Shown here piece after piece: positions 27,594 through 35,849 of a DNA stretch of 64,000 bases (position 1 is the stretch's first letter; every line of letters begins with the position of its first letter). The notes below the pieces were generated by a model. It saw only the letters and a list, made by a program, of their open reading frames with translations. It was not told the origin of the DNA and did no database searches. The DNA lies in contig NZ_JAAGKM010000006.1 of assembly GCF_019308355.1 (NCBI RefSeq), forward strand, positions 37,298 through 101,297, read 5' to 3'. The position numbers and the translations under genes are program-made. Source of the stretch: Empedobacter falsenii (GTDB taxonomy: Bacteria > Bacteroidota > Bacteroidia > Flavobacteriales > Weeksellaceae).

Positions 27594-28889
27594 TTAAATT
27601 CCGATTGGGAAAAAACCAAGTTTTTTATTAATAAAAAATACGCAAGTTATCTTCATTAATATGGTAATTATTAATGTTGCTATTGCAGAACCTAATGCGC
27701 CGTAATTGTTAATCAAAATAATATTAAGAACAATATTCGCAATAAAGTAAAAAAGATTTATTTTAAGTAGTGTATTTTGATTATTAGAGATGTTTAAAAT
27801 TTGATCTACACAACCAAAAAATACACTTAACATACTTGAGATTGATATGATGATTAAAATTTGTAAGGTATTATTATTTGCTTCTCCAAAAAAAGTAATG
27901 ATATATTTACCAAAAAATATTAATAGTAAGAAAAAAGGTAAGGTAACTAGTGTTACTCCCATACTTGATTTTTTAAGATATTTTTTAAGTAATAAGTTCT
28001 CCTTTTTTTCAAAATATTCAGACATTTTAGGTAATGCTACTGCCGTGTAAGTGCTAAGAAAAATCAATAAAAGCGAGCCTATTTTGTAGGCTAAATTATA
28101 TTCTCCAACTTCTTTTGTATCTGACATAATTCCTAATAAAATAACATCTGTCCAACTTAATAAATAAAGCATTAACCAACTAAACATCATAGGTAAAGAG
28201 GTTTTGAGAATATTTTGGTATTTGGGAGTGTGTGTGTTATTTTTTTGAGATTTTATATAAATACTTATATATTCTATACAAAACGTAATGAAATAACTTA
28301 ATAGATAAACAAGACTAATATTGGTAATACTTTTATACTCGTTTTGTAAAAAAAATAATGAAATTAGAAATAGAAAATTTGGTAGAAAAAACATAAAAAA
28401 ACCAAATTTGAAATAATTTTTTATAGCTATAAAATAATACACAATAATGTCGTGCGCTAAAACTGGAAATAATAAAAGTCCTAATAATCTAAAACTATCT
28501 GTTAAACTTATATCATTGAAAATTTCTGCTAAAAAATCTGCTAAAAAAAATAATAATATAGATGGTATTAATATGAAATAGAATACAAGTTTAAAAGAAT
28601 GATTAACAAAAGAAAAAAGACTATCACTATCAAGTTTTTGTCTGTTAAATTCAATTAATAAAGTATTCTGTATTCCGAGTGTAAAAACAATTAATAAAAT
28701 ATTTACAATGGTTTGAATAATAGAGAAACTTCCAAATATTTCTATACCAAAATTTTTAGCTATAATTCTTATAATTAAGAAGCTTAGCCCCATACCCAGT
28801 ATTCTAAATATGAAAGTTAAACCACTGGTAGTAAATACTTCATAAAGTTTAGTATCTTTTAAAGTCTTTATTTTATCCAAATTAATCAT
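27594..28889 (-). CDS. Polysaccharide flippase (Wzx / MATE-like)
   Basis: 431 residues, almost entirely hydrophobic, with about 12 to 14 membrane segments. The early RILGMGLSFLIIRIIAKNFG and the mid GEYNLAYKIGSLLLIFLSTYTAVALPKMSEYF segment are characteristic of oligosaccharide flippases of the RfbX/Wzx family. It moves undecaprenyl-linked repeat units across the inner membrane. It starts next to the end of the chain-length protein gene, and the GT2 gene begins within two bases of its end. Confidence 0.88.
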   Translation of the reverse strand: MINLDKIKTLKDTKLYEVFTTSGLTFIFRILGMGLSFLIIRIIAKNFGIEIFGSFSIIQTIVNILLIVFTLGIQNTLLIEFNRQKLDSDSLFSFVNHSFKLVFYFILIPSILLFFLADFLAEIFNDISLTDSFRLLGLLLFPVLAHDIIVYYFIAIKNYFKFGFFMFFLPNFLFLISLFFLQNEYKSITNISLVYLLSYFITFCIEYISIYIKSQKNNTHTPKYQNILKTSLPMMFSWLMLYLLSWTDVILLGIMSDTKEVGEYNLAYKIGSLLLIFLSTYTAVALPKMSEYFEKKENLLLKKYLKKSSMGVTLVTLPFFLLLIFFGKYIITFFGEANNNTLQILIIISISSMLSVFFGCVDQILNISNNQNTLLKINLFYFIANIVLNIILINNYGALGSAIATLIITILMKITCVFFINKKLGFFPIGI

Positions 28890-29849
28890 TTACGATTTTT
28901 CTAAAATTCTTTTACTAATTGATTTTTTTAGATATACCAATAAAAAATAGAAAAATGTAAAGAATAGAAAAATAACAGGGATTAAAAATTTATAATTGTT
29001 AGATTTTAATTTTTTTAATGAATCATCACTATCCAAGATATTATAAAAACTACTTCCTTCAAACATTCCAACTTTTATAAATGTAGATTCTTTTGCTAAA
29101 TTATCTTTTATAGCTAACATATCTCCAACCTGCGATTGAGCAGTTATAACTAAGGATTGACTTCCTTTATTTTTTGACATATCATTTAAAATAGTATCAA
29201 TTTGCGCTATTGTACTTTCGTTGAATTTTAGTTTGTTACGATCATTTGTTAACGTAATTTTCATCAATTCATTAAGTATAGGGTTATTATTTAAATAAGC
29301 TGATAAACTTTTTTTAAATTTTTCTATTGGATACTGTGAAGAGGACTTTATTATAATCGAGTGATTCGGATAGTTTTTATAAAAATCTGTTTCGTTAATG
29401 ATTTTTTTCAAATCAATATCTTCCGAAAAAGTTTTCATTAACTCTAAATTTGCCTCATTTCTCCCTCCAAATTCATAAGGATCTACAACAGGTTCTATTT
29501 CAATCTTTGATATGCCATCGTACAATAAACCATTCTTTTTTAAGAAAACAGTATCTTTTGAAGTAAATTTAGAATTTATTAAATCTATTTTATTATATAA
29601 ATTATCTACATAACCATATTTAGCTTTTACGAATAATTTATATTCATAATTACATGTTGTTTTATCTAAAATATATCCAAAGGTTACACCAATTATAAGT
29701 ATGATTAGAAAAATATATTTTTTTGATATTAAATAAGTGGAAAACTGACTTAGTTTGATAAATAATTTTTCGAATGATTTAGAAAATTTTGAAATAACAT
29801 TACCAAAGTCAATTTCATTATTCTCTTGTTGAGTAGAATTATTATTCAT
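28890..29849 (-). CDS. Chain-length determinant (Wzz-like) membrane protein
   Basis: 319 residues. One membrane segment lies near residues 48-65 (IFLIILIIGVTFGYIL) and another near the C-terminus (FLIPVIFLFFTFFYFLLVYL), with a periplasmic helical and strand-containing domain between them. This is the topology of Wzz co-polymerases that set chain length. Sequence motifs are weak, and the usual proline-rich stretch before the second helix is not obvious, so this is judged mainly from topology and position at the head of the wzx-GT-wzy operon. No exact TAnnTTTG element was found upstream. Confidence 0.7.
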   Translation of the reverse strand: MNNNSTQQENNEIDFGNVISKFSKSFEKLFIKLSQFSTYLISKKYIFLIILIIGVTFGYILDKTTCNYEYKLFVKAKYGYVDNLYNKIDLINSKFTSKDTVFLKKNGLLYDGISKIEIEPVVDPYEFGGRNEANLELMKTFSEDIDLKKIINETDFYKNYPNHSIIIKSSSQYPIEKFKKSLSAYLNNNPILNELMKITLTNDRNKLKFNESTIAQIDTILNDMSKNKGSQSLVITAQSQVGDMLAIKDNLAKESTFIKVGMFEGSSFYNILDSDDSLKKLKSNNYKFLIPVIFLFFTFFYFLLVYLKKSISKRILEKS

Positions 29850-29960
29850 GAGTTTTTTATGTATTTTTAAGTTTTAGAATGTCTAATTTAATAAACAATT
29901 ATTATTTTTCTTTCTTCCTTAACGCTGAAAAACAGGATTTATTCTATTTATTCCCACAAA

Positions 29961-29990
29961 AAAACCCTTTACAACTTTGTAAAGGGTTTT
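29961..29990. terminator. Bidirectional terminator
   Basis: AAAACCCTTTACAA pairs with TTGTAAAGGGTTTT around two bases. It lies 42 bases after the stop of the leftward small gene at 30033 and upstream of the polysaccharide operon, separating the two leftward transcripts. Confidence 0.85.
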
Positions 29991-30032
29991 TCGAATTAAT
30001 TCGAAAATATATTTTATACAATATAAGATAAA

Positions 30033-30221
30033 TTATCTTTCGTATCTTTTTTCATTTTCGGTTCCAAAGCTAGCGATTTTATATAACCACCATCCCATCA
30101 ATGCGCATCCGATGAATGTAAATAACCATCCAAAGATAACACCAACTGGAGATAATAAGTTTTCAAAAGTCCATTTGAAAATATCACCAATCGCAAAAAA
30201 TAAATCAGTTATAACTCCCAT
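30033..30221 (-). CDS. DUF6341 family small membrane protein
   Basis: 62 residues. Two hydrophobic stretches (LFFAIGDIFKW to LSPVGVIFGWLFTFIGCALMGWWL) precede a short charged tail ending NEKRYER. The composition, length and position beside a DUF6427 gene match the flavobacterial DUF6341 family, whose function is unknown. It should sit in the inner membrane. It has its own TAACTTTG element and is divergent from the DUF6427 gene by 39 bases. Confidence 0.8.
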   Translation of the reverse strand: MGVITDLFFAIGDIFKWTFENLLSPVGVIFGWLFTFIGCALMGWWLYKIASFGTENEKRYER

Positions 30222-30247
30222 ATTCTAGTTTATTGCTTAATTTGCAT

Positions 30248-30255
30248 CAAAGTTA
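30248..30255 (-). promoter_or_regulatory. -7 promoter element of the DUF6341 gene
   Basis: On the minus strand TAACTTTG, an exact TAnnTTTG match 26 bases upstream of the ATG and inside the short divergent spacer. Confidence 0.5.
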
Positions 30256-30260
30256 ATAAA

Positions 30261-31205
30261 ATGTTGGTTAATCTACTTGACAAAAGGAATTTTTTTATAC
30301 AGATTTTTATCATTGTGTTGTTTACATTGCTTGGAGTTACTAATTTTAACAGTATTGATCTGAGTAATTTAGAAAAATTAGGGGTAATCCTGACAATTTT
30401 GACGATTGCTTTTGTAGGGTATATCGACAATACAAATGATTTAATTTCGACTTCTTCCTATCCAACGTTTACTTATATTTTGTGGATAATGCCTTTTATT
30501 GCAGGATTATCAGATTATCGAATTGCTGGAAGTTTGTTGCTTGTGACTTATGTAACAGTGCAATTACTCTATTTTGAGTCCGAAAAAAACGATACGTACA
30601 ATGCATTTGATATAGGCGTTTTTATGAGTTTTGCAATTTTATTAAGTCCACCACTTATTTTCTTAGGAATTGTAGTTTTTACTTATTTCTTGACTTTAAG
30701 AGTGGTAGAACCAAAAATTCCTATCCTTGGTTTTCTAGGATTTCTTTTGCCAATATTAATCGTTGCTCAAGTTAGTTTTCTGCTCGATTATTACTTTATG
30801 TTCGATTTTTATAAAGAACAATTAATGTTTACAATGGTACATTTCGAATGGAAACAATTGTTTTTAGTTCCAATTGCAATTATTCTAATTTATTCAATTA
30901 TCAATCATTTCAAGAATGTGAATAAATTGACAGCACAAAAGAAACGTATCTTTTTGTTGATGCATTTTATGTTTGGAACAATGTTGATTACGTATATTCT
31001 TTACGGAGGAAATAACGATGCTTATCTTGCTTTTTTAGGTTTTAGCATTATGTTGATGTTAACAAGATATTTTAGCGAAAGCAAACCCAAAATAGAATGG
31101 CTAAAAGAGGCATTTCTTTGGGTTTTTATGATTTGCTTGCTAATCTATAATTTTTATGATAGAATCCCTCGATTCTTCTCCTTGATCACGGAGGTAAGTT
31201 TTTAA
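30261..31205 (+). CDS. DUF6427 family membrane protein
   Basis: 314 residues with about nine hydrophobic segments distributed over the whole length. The start MLVNLLDKRNFFIQIFIIVLF and the pairing with a DUF6341 gene identify the flavobacterial DUF6427 family of unknown role. No catalytic motif is visible. Its last 66 bases overlap the 3' end of the convergent lpxH gene, an unusually long coding overlap. Confidence 0.75.
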   Translation: MLVNLLDKRNFFIQIFIIVLFTLLGVTNFNSIDLSNLEKLGVILTILTIAFVGYIDNTNDLISTSSYPTFTYILWIMPFIAGLSDYRIAGSLLLVTYVTVQLLYFESEKNDTYNAFDIGVFMSFAILLSPPLIFLGIVVFTYFLTLRVVEPKIPILGFLGFLLPILIVAQVSFLLDYYFMFDFYKEQLMFTMVHFEWKQLFLVPIAIILIYSIINHFKNVNKLTAQKKRIFLLMHFMFGTMLITYILYGGNNDAYLAFLGFSIMLMLTRYFSESKPKIEWLKEAFLWVFMICLLIYNFYDRIPRFFSLITEVSF

Positions 31206-31967
31206 TTCGAATTCTTTTCCATTAAAAATACCATAAGTAAAGTAGTTAATCCAATCACCAAGATTGATGTGACGTGCTTTGCCTATAGCAATTTCCATTG
31301 GTAAATGTCGATGTCCGTAAATTAGATAATCGTAGTATTTTCGATGCAATTGCTTGCGGCTATACATGATTAACCATTCGTTGTCAACGCCCAAAAAATT
31401 AACATCTTCGTCACCCGAAATCATTTTGTTTTTTCGTGAAGCTGTAATTCCTAACCACATTGCCAAATCGGGATGAAGTAGATAAAAAAGAAATTGACAA
31501 ATTTTGTTCGTAAAGACTTTTTTCATGCATTTGTAGCCTTTATCACCAGGTCCTTTTCCATCGCCATGAACGATAAAAAATTCTTTTCCATTGATGATAA
31601 AATCTTGTTTATCTCGAAAAACAATTGCATTGATTTGTTCTTCCAAATAATCTTTCATCCATAAATCATGATTGCCAACAAAGAAATAAATTGGAATTCC
31701 ACGATCAGAAATTTCGGCTAATTTTCCTAAAACACGCACAAATCCTTTTGGAACAACGTGTTTATATTCAAACCAAAAATCGAACAAATCGCCAATCAAA
31801 AATAAAACACCACAATCATCTTTTATTTCGTCAAGCCATTTTACAAACAATTTTTCGCGCACCAAACTATCTTTTTCATTCGGAGCACCAAAATGATGAT
31901 CCGAAGAAAAATAGGCTTTTTTACCAGCTTCTAACTGAATGTTTATTGGTTGTCCTCCGCTAACCAT
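31140..31967 (-). CDS. lpxH: UDP-2,3-diacylglucosamine diphosphatase (LpxH-like)
   Basis: 275 residues. The calcineurin-like metallophosphoesterase motifs are in order: SSDHHFG (about 21-27), IGDLFDFW, GNHDLW, VHGDGKGPGD and YGHRHLP. The extra insertion around KCMKKVFTNKICQFLFYLLHPDLAMWLG is the lipid-binding cap of LpxH. It cleaves UDP-2,3-diacylglucosamine to lipid X plus UMP at the membrane during lipid A synthesis. Its first codons overlap the end of queD by 25 bases and its end overlaps the DUF6427 gene. Confidence 0.88.
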   Translation of the reverse strand: MVSGGQPINIQLEAGKKAYFSSDHHFGAPNEKDSLVREKLFVKWLDEIKDDCGVLFLIGDLFDFWFEYKHVVPKGFVRVLGKLAEISDRGIPIYFFVGNHDLWMKDYLEEQINAIVFRDKQDFIINGKEFFIVHGDGKGPGDKGYKCMKKVFTNKICQFLFYLLHPDLAMWLGITASRKNKMISGDEDVNFLGVDNEWLIMYSRKQLHRKYYDYLIYGHRHLPMEIAIGKARHINLGDWINYFTYGIFNGKEFELKTYLRDQGEESRDSIIKIID

Positions 31968-32395
31968 TCTGCATAAGAATTTTCAGTTTCGTGTAATTTC
32001 AAAGCAACCAAATCGATATTCGTTGGTAAAAGTGGTTTAATTTTATCCACAATCCATAAAATCATATTTTCAGCAGATGGTTGATAATCTGTAAAAACAA
32101 CATTGTGACCTTCTGCTAATAATTTTTCTCCTAATGTTTTGTGAGGCGAATTTTCGTTCAATAAAATTGCGTGATCAAAAAGATTTACAATTTCTTTGTT
32201 CACTATTTTTTTCAAATCCCCAAAATCCATCACCATTCCAAGTTTCACATCGTTTGGGTCTTCAGAAGGTGTTCCTTTCACAGTTACAAATAATTTGTAC
32301 GAATGTCCATGTATATTTTTACACTTTCCGTCATAACCATGCAAAGCATGTGCAGTTTCGAACGTAAAAGCTTTTGTAAGTCGAATGATTTTCAT
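31943..32395 (-). CDS. queD: 6-carboxytetrahydropterin synthase QueD / 6-pyruvoyl-tetrahydropterin synthase family
   Basis: 150 residues. FETAHALHGYDGKCKNIHGHSYKL holds the zinc histidines (HAL and HGH) and the catalytic cysteine in CKNIHGH. FGDLKKIVNKEIVNLFDHAILL and the C-terminal ENSYAEWL complete the family. The family includes QueD in queuosine synthesis; the length and motifs suit it, although a pterin role cannot be excluded. It is the first gene of a leftward pair with lpxH and is divergent from comF. Confidence 0.87.
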   Translation of the reverse strand: MKIIRLTKAFTFETAHALHGYDGKCKNIHGHSYKLFVTVKGTPSEDPNDVKLGMVMDFGDLKKIVNKEIVNLFDHAILLNENSPHKTLGEKLLAEGHNVVFTDYQPSAENMILWIVDKIKPLLPTNIDLVALKLHETENSYAEWLAEDNQ

Positions 32396-32429
32396 TAAAT
32401 TTAGTACTAAACTTTAATTTGCAAAGGTA

Positions 32430-33095
32430 ATGGAAATCAAAACAATCGTAAATTCTTTGGTTGATTTATTTTTTCCGATGCGTTGTTTGGATTGTCAAGA
32501 CGTCATTCAACCTTCGCAATTTCTGTGTGTTTCGTGCTCAACTAAACTTGTTTTCACACATTTTAAATTCGATCAAAATAATCGCGCTTATGATAAATTG
32601 AGAAATTTTTGCGAGGTCGAAAATGCATTTTCTTTGTTAGAATTTAAACATCATAACACCACGCAAGCCATTTTACATGAAATGAAATATAGGAATCGTC
32701 CAGAAATTGGAATTGATTTAGCGCAATTGATTAAGTTTGATTTGAGTCATTATGACGGAATTATTCCGATTCCATTGCATTCAAAACGATTGAAAACAAG
32801 AGGCTACAATCAAGTAGAAAATTTTGCACGAACGTTGGCAGAAATCAACCAGATAAATTATTTTTCGGATGGATTAATCCGAACTAAATACAATTCATCT
32901 CAAGTAAATGAAGACAAAAAACACCGATTGGATAACTTGAAAGATGCGTTTGAAATCAATCCAAATCTTAAACCTGGACATTATATTTTGATTGATGATG
33001 TCTTAACAACTGGTGCAACAATTGCATCGGCAATAAAAAAGTTTAATCTTTCAGAAAATTTTAAGATAAGTGTAATTACCATTGCTTGTGCTTAA
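32430..33095 (+). CDS. ComF family phosphoribosyltransferase-like protein
   Basis: 221 residues. A zinc ribbon at the N-terminus (CLDC at about 19-22, CVSC at about 33-36) is followed by the double-zinc-region helix and a phosphoribosyltransferase domain with IIPIPLHSKRLKTRGYNQVENFA and ILIDDVLTTGATI. ComF proteins are needed for DNA uptake in naturally competent bacteria and may help replication restart. A TAATTTG sequence ends nine bases before the ATG, so the mRNA is likely nearly leaderless. The following lipoprotein gene is 27 bases away. Confidence 0.88.
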   Translation: MEIKTIVNSLVDLFFPMRCLDCQDVIQPSQFLCVSCSTKLVFTHFKFDQNNRAYDKLRNFCEVENAFSLLEFKHHNTTQAILHEMKYRNRPEIGIDLAQLIKFDLSHYDGIIPIPLHSKRLKTRGYNQVENFARTLAEINQINYFSDGLIRTKYNSSQVNEDKKHRLDNLKDAFEINPNLKPGHYILIDDVLTTGATIASAIKKFNLSENFKISVITIACA

Positions 33096-33122
33096 TAACA
33101 AGCTTTTTCTTAACTTGCGCCC

Positions 33123-34880
33123 ATGAATAAGACGACACGTTTTTCGCTTTTGATGTTAACCATTTTGACGGTTATTTCTTGTGCAAGACAAGGTTCACCA
33201 ACGGGAGGACCTAAAGATGAAACTCCGCCAGTTTTCCTAAAAGCTGATCCAGATACATTGGCTACGAATGTAGATCTTAATTTGCAAGAGGCTACAATCA
33301 ACTTTGATGAGTACATTCTTCTGAAAGAATACAGCAAAAATGTGGTTGTTTCGCCATCGTTTCAGATTCCCCCAATTGTGACGCCGCAAGCTTTAGCGAA
33401 GAAATATATTTCGATTAAATTTCAAGAACCCTTGTTACCAAATACGACGTATAGTTTCAATTTTGGAGATGCGATTCAAGATTTTAACGAAAATAATAAG
33501 TTATCAAACTTTCAATATGTTTTTTCGACAGGTAGTTTTATCGATTCGTTGAAGGTAACAGGTCGTGTAAATTCGTCTTATGATTTCAAATTACCAGAAA
33601 AGATATTGGTCGGGCTATATAAAGTAGATAGTACATACAAAGACAGTATCATTCTGCAAAAGAAACCATATTACATTGCGAGAGCCAATGATAAAGGAGA
33701 ATATCAATTAAATTATTTGGCTTCGGGTAAGTATAAATTAATTGCTTTTGAGGATAAGGTAGAAAATGTGATGTACGATTATGGAAAAGAGCGTTTGGCT
33801 TTTCATAACGAACCAATTGAGCTGAATGCGAATCAACAAATCAACTTGAATTTATTCAATCAAAAACCAGATTATCGTAAACCTGAAGCGAGTTTTAAAC
33901 AAGAAGGTTTAATTGTTTTTAAAACGACAGGAGCAACGGATGATGTTACGATAACGCCGGTTGGGAAAGAATTCAAAACGGCTTATATTCAGAAGTTTCC
34001 AAGACAAGATTCGATTAATTTTTGGTTCAATCCAAAAGTGGATACAATTGTAGGAAGAAGTGCAAAATTGAACTTCAAGGTTCAACATAAAGATCAAATT
34101 GATGAAGTAAGTGCATTATACTCAAAATCGAATACTGAACGAAAATTAGAATTTAAAGCAATAAATGATCAAAAATTAGCACCAAATAAACCGTTTAAAA
34201 TTCAGGCAAATGCACCAATAAAATCATTGGATTTATCTAAAATTTATGTGTTTAAGGATACGGTTTCCATTCCATTCAAAGTTTCGATCGATACAGTGAA
34301 TGCTCAGAATTTGAATTTTGCTTTTGAGAAAAATTTAGATGAAAAATTTGAAGTTAATATCTATCCAAATGCGTTGACAGACGTGTTAGGAGAGAAGAAT
34401 GATACACTTGCTTATCCTATAAAAATGGGAACGCGTGGAGATTTTGGACATTTAAAATTAACGCTTCAAAATACACCATCAAAACCATTTATTTTACAGT
34501 TTTTAAAGACTGATAAAGATTTTACAGTAATTGAAGAAATTTATAATCCAGCAAATAAAAACTATTTTGAGTTCAATTTTATTGAGCCAGGAGAATATTT
34601 GTTCCGTTTATTGGTTGATGAAAACGAAAATGGAAAATGGGATACTGGCGATTATTTATCAGGTAAACAGCCCGAACCAATTTATTTGTATCCAGAGCCA
34701 ATCAAAATTAGAGCGATGTGGGATGCGACCGAAACTTGGGTTTTAGGAGAGGCAAATCAACCAGTTTCTTTACCAAATGATGACAAAGATTCGGACAAAA
34801 ATAGAATACGTCGAGGAGAATTGAAAGAAGGCGAGGAGCGTCAAAATCCACGAACAGCAAATAAGAAATCAGAGGAATAG
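33123..34880 (+). CDS. Large lipoprotein with bacterial Ig-like (Big_5) domain
   Basis: 585 residues. The lipobox VISC is at residue 20 and is followed by ARQGSPTGGPKDETPP, the standard start of a widespread Bacteroidota lipoprotein family. Residues about 35-125 form a Big_5-like domain (LNLQEATINFDEYI, PLLPNTTYSFNFGDAI). The rest is beta-rich with later segments like YLASGKYKLIAFEDK and PGEYLFRLLVDENENGKWDTG, the latter recalling calcium-binding loops. The C-terminus is highly charged. It is probably an outer membrane-attached protein; the function is unknown. The stop codon lies in the loop of its own terminator. Confidence 0.8.
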   Translation: MNKTTRFSLLMLTILTVISCARQGSPTGGPKDETPPVFLKADPDTLATNVDLNLQEATINFDEYILLKEYSKNVVVSPSFQIPPIVTPQALAKKYISIKFQEPLLPNTTYSFNFGDAIQDFNENNKLSNFQYVFSTGSFIDSLKVTGRVNSSYDFKLPEKILVGLYKVDSTYKDSIILQKKPYYIARANDKGEYQLNYLASGKYKLIAFEDKVENVMYDYGKERLAFHNEPIELNANQQINLNLFNQKPDYRKPEASFKQEGLIVFKTTGATDDVTITPVGKEFKTAYIQKFPRQDSINFWFNPKVDTIVGRSAKLNFKVQHKDQIDEVSALYSKSNTERKLEFKAINDQKLAPNKPFKIQANAPIKSLDLSKIYVFKDTVSIPFKVSIDTVNAQNLNFAFEKNLDEKFEVNIYPNALTDVLGEKNDTLAYPIKMGTRGDFGHLKLTLQNTPSKPFILQFLKTDKDFTVIEEIYNPANKNYFEFNFIEPGEYLFRLLVDENENGKWDTGDYLSGKQPEPIYLYPEPIKIRAMWDATETWVLGEANQPVSLPNDDKDSDKNRIRRGELKEGEERQNPRTANKKSEE

Positions 34881-34895
34881 TTCTCTGATTTTTTT
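34867..34895 (+). terminator. Terminator overlapping the stop codon of the Ig-like lipoprotein gene
   Basis: AATCAGAG pairs with CTCTGATT and is followed by seven Ts. The stop TAG (34878-34880) lies in the loop. Confidence 0.7.
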
Positions 34896-34898
34896 AAT

Positions 34899-35429
34899 TT
34901 AGTCAATTCGCAAATTTCTCGTAATACTTGCGTATGGTTGTATGTCATAAACTGGACAACCTATTCTGTCCAAAATAATACTTCCTACAATTAAATAAAC
35001 TTGATATTGAGTTTTAGGTGTATTGTTATCAAAAAGATGTTTACAATTTGTAATTAAAATTGCATTGATAAACTCTTCAACAGTAAGTTCTTCCCATTTA
35101 ATAAAATGATAATCTAAGAAAATATATTTTAAAATATTAGAATAATTTTTAATTTTTAGATTTAAAAAATTGCTTAAATCTTGAAAGTTATTTATTTGTA
35201 AGTAATTTGATATTTTATCTGCTAGTTGAATATGATTTCCAAAATAATCCTGAAATAAAGCATAAAGTGAATTAAATTCTTCTTTGTTTTCGGAAGTAAT
35301 ATCAATCATTTGACAAATTAGGTTTGAAATTTCCTCAACTCGACTTATTTGCTGAATATCTTCATCTTTAAAACGAATATTGAAATGATTTTCAAATTCC
35401 ATGATTAATTCAACAGTATCTAATCCCAT
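34899..35429 (-). CDS. Acyl-carrier-like protein with permuted half-domains, 176 aa
   Basis: Residues 2-40 ([12 protein letters not shown] then FNIR, QQISRVEEI) match residues 37-75 of the AcpP encoded at 52472-52708 at 18 of 39 positions. The active serine is Gly2 here, so no phosphopantetheine can be attached at the usual place. The last 26 residues (IILDRIGCPVYDIQ, YASITRNLRID) match residues 11-36 of AcpP at 9 of 26 positions and stop exactly where the DSL motif would begin. A helical region of about 100 residues lies between. The order of the two halves is thus reversed relative to normal ACP. It follows the DUF2752 gene by five bases. I know no named family for it. Confidence 0.7.
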   Translation of the reverse strand: MGLDTVELIMEFENHFNIRFKDEDIQQISRVEEISNLICQMIDITSENKEEFNSLYALFQDYFGNHIQLADKISNYLQINNFQDLSNFLNLKIKNYSNILKYIFLDYHFIKWEELTVEEFINAILITNCKHLFDNNTPKTQYQVYLIVGSIILDRIGCPVYDIQPYASITRNLRID

Positions 35430-35434
35430 ATTTT

Positions 35435-35845
35435 CTAACTTTCTGGTGCCAAATATATAAAAGGTGAAAGAGGAATGTTTCTCAAAATAGAATAAACCAA
35501 AAGGAAGATTAAGAAATTTCTAGCAAAACTTTCGGGAAGATGTAATTTGCCTGACATTGGTTTGCCTAAAAAAATATTTTCAATAATAGCATAATACAAT
35601 TGTACACAAATGTAAAGTGCAAAAGGCAAAATAAGATTGTATCGTAACGATTGTAAAAAATGTCCGTGAACAAGTAAGGAAAAAGCACGTTGACCGCCAC
35701 AGCCAGGACACCATAAACCTGTTATTTCATGAAACATACATTTGATAGAAAACGGACTTTGGTTGCTGTAATAACTATAAAAATAGACAATTACCAAAAT
35801 GGGTAAAAGTGTTGATAGTCCATAAACCAAAATCCGTTTTATCAT
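35435..35845 (-). CDS. DUF2752 family membrane protein
   Basis: 136 residues. A hydrophobic segment (LPILVIVYFYSYYS) is followed by the motif CPGCGGQRAFSLLVHGHF (about 48-65) that defines DUF2752, then two further membrane segments. The family is widespread and uncharacterised; the cysteine pair might bind metal or be redox active. It lies in a tight leftward operon, four bases after the CCC-motif gene and five bases before the ACP-like gene, which suggests that the three act together. Confidence 0.87.
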   Translation of the reverse strand: MIKRILVYGLSTLLPILVIVYFYSYYSNQSPFSIKCMFHEITGLWCPGCGGQRAFSLLVHGHFLQSLRYNLILPFALYICVQLYYAIIENIFLGKPMSGKLHLPESFARNFLIFLLVYSILRNIPLSPFIYLAPES

Positions 35846-35849
35846 ATGA

